Assembly: GCF_964204645.1 (NCBI RefSeq)
Contig: NC_134033.1
Coordinates: 496,001 to 560,000 of the forward strand
Origin: Tubulanus polymorphus
Taxonomy: Eukaryota; Nemertea; Palaeonemertea; Tubulaniformes; Tubulanidae
DNA length: 64,000 nucleotides
Direction: 5' to 3'
Position 1 is the first letter of the stretch. Every line of letters starts with the position of its first letter. This document shows, in pieces, positions 57,731 through 64,000 of this stretch. The position numbers and the translations under genes are program-made. Below the pieces are notes generated by a model that ran no database searches, was not told the DNA's origin, and worked only from the letters and a program-made list of their open reading frames with translations.

Positions 57731-57879
57731 GTTTAGCCTAACGTTACGATATTTCAAGTTTTTCGGCTTCGTGATTGTTGAACTTATATTCGCCATTCCC
57801 AAATTGACATAATATATTGAATGATCGTAATTAGTTTCACAGTTGATACATCACAGTAAAAAAATGATTAAAATATGCC

Positions 57880-59013
57880 TTACAGATATCTGAATTTAAT
57901 CGACTTGTCCTTATAGATTACTTCATCGGTCGCTTGTTGCCGTTCATAATCGGCAATCAGATCCGCATTATACAAACGACATCGAAAAAATTTATCAGTC
58001 TGCCGTTTGATGACAAACAAATCACATTCACGATTGATAACACATTTCAAACCGCATTGAAATTCGGACGCGGTTGTGGTGACTGGTTCCAGTGGAACGA
58101 TATCAGACGATGGCAGATTCTTCGACGCGGTATCGATCACGAAATCTACAAAACATCCGATAACTTAAAGTTACAATATTGAAACGCTAGACCTTGCAAG
58201 AATAATCGTAGTTTTACCGGCACATAATATGAAAACAGCCAACCTCCCACGGATATTCTGAGGTTTAGAGAATTTACGTACCTCTTACGTATTTCTCATT
58301 TATACGTTCGCAGTACCAATCCGCATAATCATACGACGACGAATCCACGAAATTGCGAGGATCAGTGAGTCTACTCTCGGGCTCAAAATAACAATTTCCC
58401 GACGGTCGGTGATATTCAACAGATCTACAGAGAAACCCTGTAAAACTCGCGCATCGGTTCATACACTGATCTAAAGAAGAGACCGTTCCGGCATGATGGG
58501 AAATTCCATTCATTGTCTTGTCCGAGATTATGTTCCATCGGAGCCTTTGCTGTGGGCCACACGTGTCTAGAAAAACAATATTGGGAAAGGTTTTTGTTTC
58601 GAATTCGGAGACAGTATATACATATGAACCCAGGTAATAATGCCAGAGGTAAAAATGCCAGAAGGAAATATGAGGAAAATTAAGTGAAGAATTTATTAAC
58701 ATTGGACCTGAAAAGGCATTTTTACCTCTGGCATTATTACCGCGTACCTATATAACGGCGTTCACACGAGGAATTCAGTACGGTACTTAGGTCACGCGGC
58801 GAAATTCGCAGTTTATTCAGTACCGTAATGAAATACCGGGCTTATTAAGCGCGGCGGAAAGTGATATGGTTAAGAATGAAGTTACTTACTAGGTTGCGCG
58901 TGTGAAGCACCATTAGCCACTTGTCCGTAGATAATGGAACTCAAGAATGAGTATGATAAAATCACGTAAAGATCTGATCGCTTTCTGTGAAAATCCAGCT
59001 GCATTCTTCTCAT
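57880..59013 (-). CDS. secreted protein with two PAN/apple-like domains
   Basis: Exons 59013-58890, 58566-58282 and 58145-57880, GT-AG and in phase, 224 aa. The N-terminus has basic residues then a hydrophobic stretch (LYVILSYSFLSSIIYG), acting as a signal peptide; Met4 is a second possible start. The mature protein starts QPNTCGPQQRLRW. The first domain has the PAN cysteine pattern (SLDQCMNRCAS, FLCRSVEYH, GNCYFEPESR, DYADWYCE). The second is shorter (FQCGLKCVINRECDLFVIKR, FRCRLYNAD). PAN domains bind protein or carbohydrate in secreted and cell-surface proteins, so an extracellular recognition or matrix role is likely. The 107-bp MITE at 58634-58740 lies in intron 1. Confidence 0.8.
58634..58740. 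mobile_element. 107-bp MITE with perfect 26-bp inverted ends
   Basis: GTAATAATGCCAGAGGTAAA + AATGCC at the left and its exact reverse complement at the right. Inside: GAAGGAAATATGAGG. Located in intron 1 of the PAN-domain gene. Confidence 0.92.
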
Positions 59014-59207
59014 AGAGTTCAATCCTTATTAGTTGAATTCGGTAAACAGTTTTTTTTTGAACGGTCAAAATATTCAGTATATACTGTCAATATACAGTTG
59101 CTAAATTGGAAAAGAAAAACAAAAAGCGTTATTGGGGTCTTTTGGGGACTTTCCATCTAGCGTGGGGTCTCACAGACTCGGTCTGGGACACAGATTTTAC
59201 TGCTTAC

Positions 59208-59919
59208 CGTCGGGTTCCAAGCGGCTGGAGTGTTGTACTTCGAGCGTTCGGTGGCATATGCTGAAACGTGAGATATTGGTATACAATTAACAGTCAGTGG
59301 GTACTTATCGTTTTAACATAACTCATGCTATAGTTAATCTTTGGGATGGTTCTATCATGTAATAACGCTTATGAACTGATGTGATGTTCTCGTGAAGTGA
59401 CTTACCGAAAATACGGGTACCAGGTATTGATATATGATTTGGCTGTTGGGTAGGCCGATACAGCCGACGTAGATTCGTTGAGCTGAAAATGCATAAAAAT
59501 AAGATGTAATTGCATACACGTTGATAATATTTTGATGTTAAATTTATTAAATTAATTGTGGAAAACTATGCTATTATCATGTTTAAAAAAAAAAAAACTC
59601 CTAAGAAAAATTCCTAAGTATTATAATGAGGGATATTTTGAATGATTTAATGATTTGTAAATTAGATAGTTGAATGAGAAACAAATCATTTGCTGTGGTT
59701 ACTTGTGCTATGTTTTGAGTTGTAGGTTTAGTATCTGATATAGGTAATAAAGGGCTTTTGGCTTACCGTTCTCAACAGTTCCTCCAGTTCCACAGTTGTG
59801 TGGGTTTGATTCTCAAACTCAACGTCATTGCGCTCATAGCGGAATCTGTATTTGCATATAAACACTTGTTTTTGAAAAATATTCGGTGCAGTAGATTTTC
59901 GAACAAATTTGCCGTTCAT
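59208..59919 (-). CDS. possible upstream exons, unknown protein
   Basis: Three segments join by GT-AG with matching phase: about 59919-59767 (MNGKFVRKSTAPNIFQKQVF... ending ELEELLRT), 59482-59409 (LNESTSAVSAYPTAKSYINT) and about 59261-59208 (ICHRTLEVQHSSRLEPD). The last could even splice in phase into the exon holding the PAN gene's start. They may be alternative 5' exons of that gene or a separate gene. I do not recognise the protein. Confidence 0.3.
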
Positions 59920-59999
59920 ATTTTTAGATTAACAACGTTTTGATCTTCTAAAAATCAGACACGTCGAACTTTATCGGAATTGTAATTCAAGCTATCGAA

Positions 60000-61600
60000 A
60001 TATTACGATTGAATCGTCATTTGAAAGCTACTGAAACCCCCAGTAAGGACTACAAGAAATCTAGGTCAGCATTTTAACTTCATTGACAACAAAAACGCAA
60101 ATCCGGCGCGGTCTTTATGCCAAGAAATACTTGATTTTTTGTTCGGCGGATACAAGCTTTAGGAAATCTGGTCTATAGGCTGTTTGTGCGCTGTTCGTGC
60201 GCGGGTGTGTTTTTGTCGTTGCTCGGTAAAATCGGAAATAAAGAAATTCATTACAACAAAAAGAAATACATACGAATCGAATATTCAATATATATTAGTC
60301 GTCTGTGACGTCACTTTGAAACTAGGGCCGAAAAAGGGAATCAGATGAAACGGCAGTAAAGGTTGTTGACGTTTTGGTCGCGAATTCGTGTTGAAATCCT
60401 GATTTAAGGAATCATGGATTTATGGAATTGACGATGGTTCCAAATATTGACTACATGAACTGAATGAAAATAAAGTGGATATTACATTTACGAATAGCGT
60501 GGAATAGAATTATTCAGACGGTAGGTAAGGTCGTTTTAATGGTCGAATTTCTATTTAGAAGATATCGAATGTTTGTCTTGGAATATACGACCACCAGCAG
60601 GGCCCAGCCCTTTCACAGACGGCTTTATCAGTAACAACAACAACTGCTGAAACGTCAAGTTGTTTATGGAGATTGATCAAATTGAGGGATAGACCCTCAT
60701 GGGATCTGGGTGGCAATTCAACATATTTCCCCGGGTTCAACGTATGTATATAATATATGACGTGTGTTTGGCCTTCGATTCTTGTTTATAATTCTTATAT
60801 TTACCGTAAAGATTAAAGCTATTTGCTTAATTTATTCACTCAAATTGTACAAATCGAGAACAAGGTTAGATAGAATTTGCTATCGATGTCCAGTTCTTTG
60901 TTTTAATAGTTCTTTGTGATTTACTGTCGAGGTTTTACGATTGGAGGGGACACGTCCACAGAGAGTCCCCTTAAATCTGGCCCGTGAGTGTAAAAGGCCC
61001 ATATCAGCCCTAAGATACTAGCAGCACTTCGTCTGTGTGCCCGGGAACTATCAGAACTTATCTACACTTACTGTTGAATGTATTTTAGAATATTTTTTTC
61101 ATATTTTTCATACTTCGATTAAACTACTTTTTTTCGCCGTTCACGAAAGTGTCGACTTTAATTGGATATAAATAACGTGAATTTACGGTTTAATGCGGTA
61201 CAGTTGATTCACGGTGACAGAATAATTCCCACGAGCTGCGAGTTGAACGGCGGTTTAATATGTACGCGACGAATAGGGGCCGGTTTTAATAGAGAGTTAT
61301 AGGAAGAAAAAATGAGATAAAAATGTGACAAAACGTTAGTTGTGGAAATTTAGCGAAGAGGTCGTTCTAGGCAATGAAGGGCCATCTGCATCGGCTTACA
61401 CGATCAGTCTTACCTCATTTTGGTTTCTATAGTCAATCTAACAAGTTAACTTTAGCCAATCTGACAACTTAAGACCAGTTTAAACTCATTTGGTTCCATA
61501 TCCAAGGCCAACCTAACAACTTCATCAGACCAATCTTATGACAACAGCTAAGTTCTATGGCCAAACTTAAGTAAGACCAGGCATTGAGTTCACCGATAAT
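60000..61600. other. intergenic; AT-rich, MITE fragment
   Basis: No exon recognised between the PAN gene's upstream side and the CARD gene. 61425-61590 carries a decayed CTTAAGAC-family fragment. 60555-60740 is a 61-codon minus frame (CWWSYIPRQTFDIF end) with no support. Confidence 0.45.
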
Positions 61601-61690
61601 CTTAGTGTCTGATGTACCACAGTTGGTTACACTAGGATCGTAGAGTGACGGAGATCACTGGTGGAGACAACCACTGCCAGTGCTGGGTGA
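61590..61690. mobile_element. short palindromic element (GATCGTAGAGTGACGGAGATC)
   Basis: CTTAGTGTCTGATGTACCAC, then GATCGTAGAG.GACGGAGATC, then ACAACCACTGCCAGTGCTGG. Related copies lie at 62970-63075 and, more diverged, at 38225-38350. The centre is an imperfect hairpin (GTTGGTTACACTAGGATC with GATCACTGGTG...ACAACC). Confidence 0.7.
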
Positions 61691-61870
61691 AGCATTCAGA
61701 TAAGGCCAACTTTTGATTTAATCGATGATGTAACCGAGGAACTGCAAAATGTTTCAGTCTGGTTTTATCCAATCTTTTATGGATTTCGTCTCTTTCAGGA
61801 CCGTTCTATGGATACCATAGTCGTATTATAAACCGGGTTCGAACCTCGACCACCCGCTGTCCATCACACG

Positions 61871-63344
61871 ATGCCGTACTATCAGCGATACCCGGACCGT
61901 CCGTTACAGGACTGTTACCGCGTCAAGAGTACACTCGATAAATGTCGCGGAAAAATACTCCGCCATTTTGTTTTGTCACCGTCGGTATTTGACGTCATGC
62001 GACAAGAGCGCCTCCTACCCAAGGAAACGCTAGCTATTATCAGGGTATGCTATTATAGAAGTTTGTCCAGATGGGCAGATTCGTGCTTAAGCTTTCGTGG
62101 GCTTAAATCTTCAAAGATAAGTTTCAATTTGTTATTTTGGACGCTATATGGGGCGTACTAATCCCTGTCTGTTGGCCCGGTGCATAACGAGGCAGGGGCG
62201 GATCCAATTTGAAGGACTGGTCACATCCCAAAACGGCACTTTCCAAAAAGGCAATATGTGTACCCCTACACTGAGCCGCCTGCATTGAATAACTTTTCGT
62301 ATCTCAAAACTAGGACACTTTTGATGTCCACAAAGGCAATACATGTATTAGGGACACTACAGCACTGAAATTCACCGATTATCTTTGAAAATGAAATGGG
62401 CACTCAAAATTTGATGGGCGTCATCAAGTTCCACCAGTCTGGATCCGTCTGTGCTTTAGAGCCAATTTGTGTTCTATCTATGAATTAAAACCTTTCTTGT
62501 CTCTCTTTCTCAGAGCGAGAGAACAAGTGATCGCAGGGTCAAGAGACTGTTGGACTTTCTGCGGTTCGAAGGTGTCGAAACTTTCATAAAGTTTATCCGC
62601 GTTTTACGATTAACCGGTCACGGTTGGCTGGCGGACGATATGGACGAAGAAATCGGTTACTTACCGGAAGAGACCGGTAGCGAACAAGATGGCGGCGGAG
62701 CTGTCAGCGCCACCGAGGAGGAAGTAAACGAAGCCTTGGAATTTGCTAGAACTAAAGTGAGTTGTTCGCATATTTAGACGATTTACATTTGCAAATGCGA
62801 CCGTAGTTAATCTAATAATTCGTGGAAAAAAGATTAAGCTTTTAAATGTAGATTTAATCATAGCTTAAATCCTCCAAAATCAAAACGGCTTTTCCTTTGC
62901 CTTTCCTGCTCATAGCTAGAGTCTAGTAGACCCATCTACGACCAACAAATGCTTATAAACTTATACCAAGAACCTTAATGTCTGATGTGTCTTAGTGTTG
63001 GTTGCACTAAGATCGTAGAGCGACGGAGATCTCTGTGCAGCCAACCACACTTCCAGGACTGGCCGGTGAAATAAACATTAGTATAGTCCTTAACCTGGCA
63101 TTTTACGTATTGTAATTGATTTCAATTTGTTTTAACTTACGATAGAACTCAACACAACGAAGGCTTTAAAAGAAAAAAAAATATACGATTTGAAACAGAA
63201 AAAAAAACTTAGAATGATTCGAAACAGAAGTTTTTTGATCGATTGAATTATTTAACTTTTATGTTTGAGGTTCTCGATGCAACGAAGGCCGCCATCAAAA
63301 AAGTGAAGTCGTTTGAACGCTTAGAAATTCTGCGTAGTCTCCCG
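61871..63344 (+). CDS. CARD-like (death-fold) protein, possibly partial
   Basis: Exons 61871-62044, 62514-62756 and 63270-63344 join in phase 0 (58, 81 and 25 codons). Residues ~18-100 read as a death-fold domain closest to CARD: LDKCRGKILRHF, VFDVMRQERLLPKET, then RRVKRLLDFLRFEGVETFIK and FIRVLRLTGHGWLADDM, the usual helix 4-6 pattern. An acidic linker (EEIGYLPEETGSEQDGGG) and a helical EEEVNEALEFARTKVLDATKAAIKKV segment follow. CARDs mediate assembly in apoptosis and innate immunity. The end is unsure: one acceptor at 63878-63879 would add E-R-F and a stop, or further exons may lie beyond 64000. ATG 61871 lies in a frame that is open some way upstream, so the 5' end could be longer. Confidence 0.7.
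62970..63075. mobile_element. short palindromic element, copy 2
   Basis: CTTAATGTCTGATGTGTCTT...GATCGTAGAGCGACGGAGATC + TCTGTGCAGCCAACCACACT. It lies in the second intron of the CARD-like gene. Confidence 0.7.
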
Positions 63345-63457
63345 GTAATCACTCTAATTAATTCTACTAATTAATACTATATTCACGGGAAGAAAACTCT
63401 AAAAAACAGTTCCAGCTTTGCTTGAATATCGGTAACGGTGATCCTGATATGTGGTCT

Positions 63458-63602
63458 AAGGGTCGGTTCCATAGTCGAGACTTAAGTCCAAAAGTGGTCT
63501 TAAATCTTAAGACTGATCTTAAGCTGTTAGGTTGGCTATAGAACTAAAATAGTCTTAGACTAGTCTTAAGTCTAAGCCATGACTATGCAACCGGCCCCTG
63601 GT
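63458..63602. mobile_element. CTTAAGAC-family MITE, compact copy
   Basis: GGTCGGTTCCATAGTCGAGA at the left and CATGACTATGCAACCGGCCC at the right, with CTTAAGACTGATCTTAAG inside; ~145 bp. This is the shortest complete form in the window. Confidence 0.85.
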
Positions 63603-63661
63603 GTAGAGAGCTCCTTGTTCTACTGAGGACCTGCCTGTCAAAATACATCTCTAAGCTAAAT

Positions 63662-63848
63662 GTACCTTGTTTCTCCGCAGCGGCAGCTTTCGTTACCGGC
63701 AATAGAATTAGTAATCAATTCACTGCCGGGTCTGTTATTGTTATTGTTAGCTTGATCATGATTTTAAGACAAGTAAGTGCACAGGGAAGATAGGACAGGC
63801 GGGCAGCCGGGTGGACTTTTTAGCTAGCAGAAATAAGTAACAAGGTAT
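63662..63848. mobile_element. ACCTTGTTTCTCC-family MITE, copy 3
   Basis: TACCTTGTTTCTCCGCAGCG at the left and AACAAGGTATCA at the right. The interior is inverted relative to copies 1 and 2 (CCGGGTCTG, GGCGGGCAGCCGGGTGGAC) and more diverged. Confidence 0.8.
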
Positions 63849-64000
63849 CATTTAGCTACCTGTGTATTTTTGACAGGAACGCTTTTAGGACTATCCGGTG
63901 TAAAATGCTTTAACGGTGGCGCAGATGATGAGAGAATCTCCGACGCTTCACTACTAATCTGTTGCCAATACGAAATATTTCCAGTCATGATTTTAATCCA

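Overview
This is an animal nuclear genome window. Genes are split by many short GT-AG introns, the proteins are metazoan families, and tRNA-derived SINEs, MITEs, a LINE fragment and many tandem arrays fill the rest. The gene content and repeat style suggest a marine invertebrate, probably a lophotrochozoan. I cannot name the species. Gene models below were built by hand: I translated exons, checked GT/AG borders and confirmed that intron phases add up.

Layout. 1-1245: 47-bp satellite. 3.5-16.2 kb (minus): complete nine-exon SLC22-type organic ion transporter (586 aa), with a ~4.9 kb array of a 77-bp satellite inside one intron. 18.3-26.7 kb (minus): Integrator subunit 4 (INTS4), nearly complete. 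26.86-27.3 kb (plus): small unknown gene head to head with INTS4. 27.7-28.8 kb (minus): four middle exons of an MFSD1-like transporter, without the rest of the gene. 28.95-32.25 kb: second copy of INTS4 exons 1-5, the shared promoter, the small gene and one MFSD1 exon. This copy carries disabling changes and is cut off by a LINE fragment (32.25-33.0 kb). 34.4-36.8 kb (minus): small secreted cysteine-containing protein (127 aa) not recognised as any family. 39.5-39.8 kb (minus): last two exons of an unknown gene. 43.2-53.2 kb (minus): large (1,446 aa) RNA-binding protein with an RBMX-like RRM and RGG/RS tail behind an unusually long Q-rich, RS-rich, repeat-bearing N-terminal exon. 57.9-59.0 kb (minus): secreted two-PAN-domain protein. 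61.9-63.3+ kb (plus): CARD-like protein, possibly continuing past the window.

The genes do not form an operon or one pathway. INTS4 (snRNA 3' processing) and the RBMX-like protein (RNA processing) both act on nuclear RNA, but nothing ties their regulation together. The points most worth a second look are the INTS4/small gene/MFSD1 duplication with its junction scar and selective decay, the 14-residue repeat expansion and odd domain order of the RBMX-like protein, the six-cysteine secreted protein, the intronic 77-bp satellite carrying splice-like sites in every unit, and a family of foldback or tandem elements sharing a hammerhead-like core.
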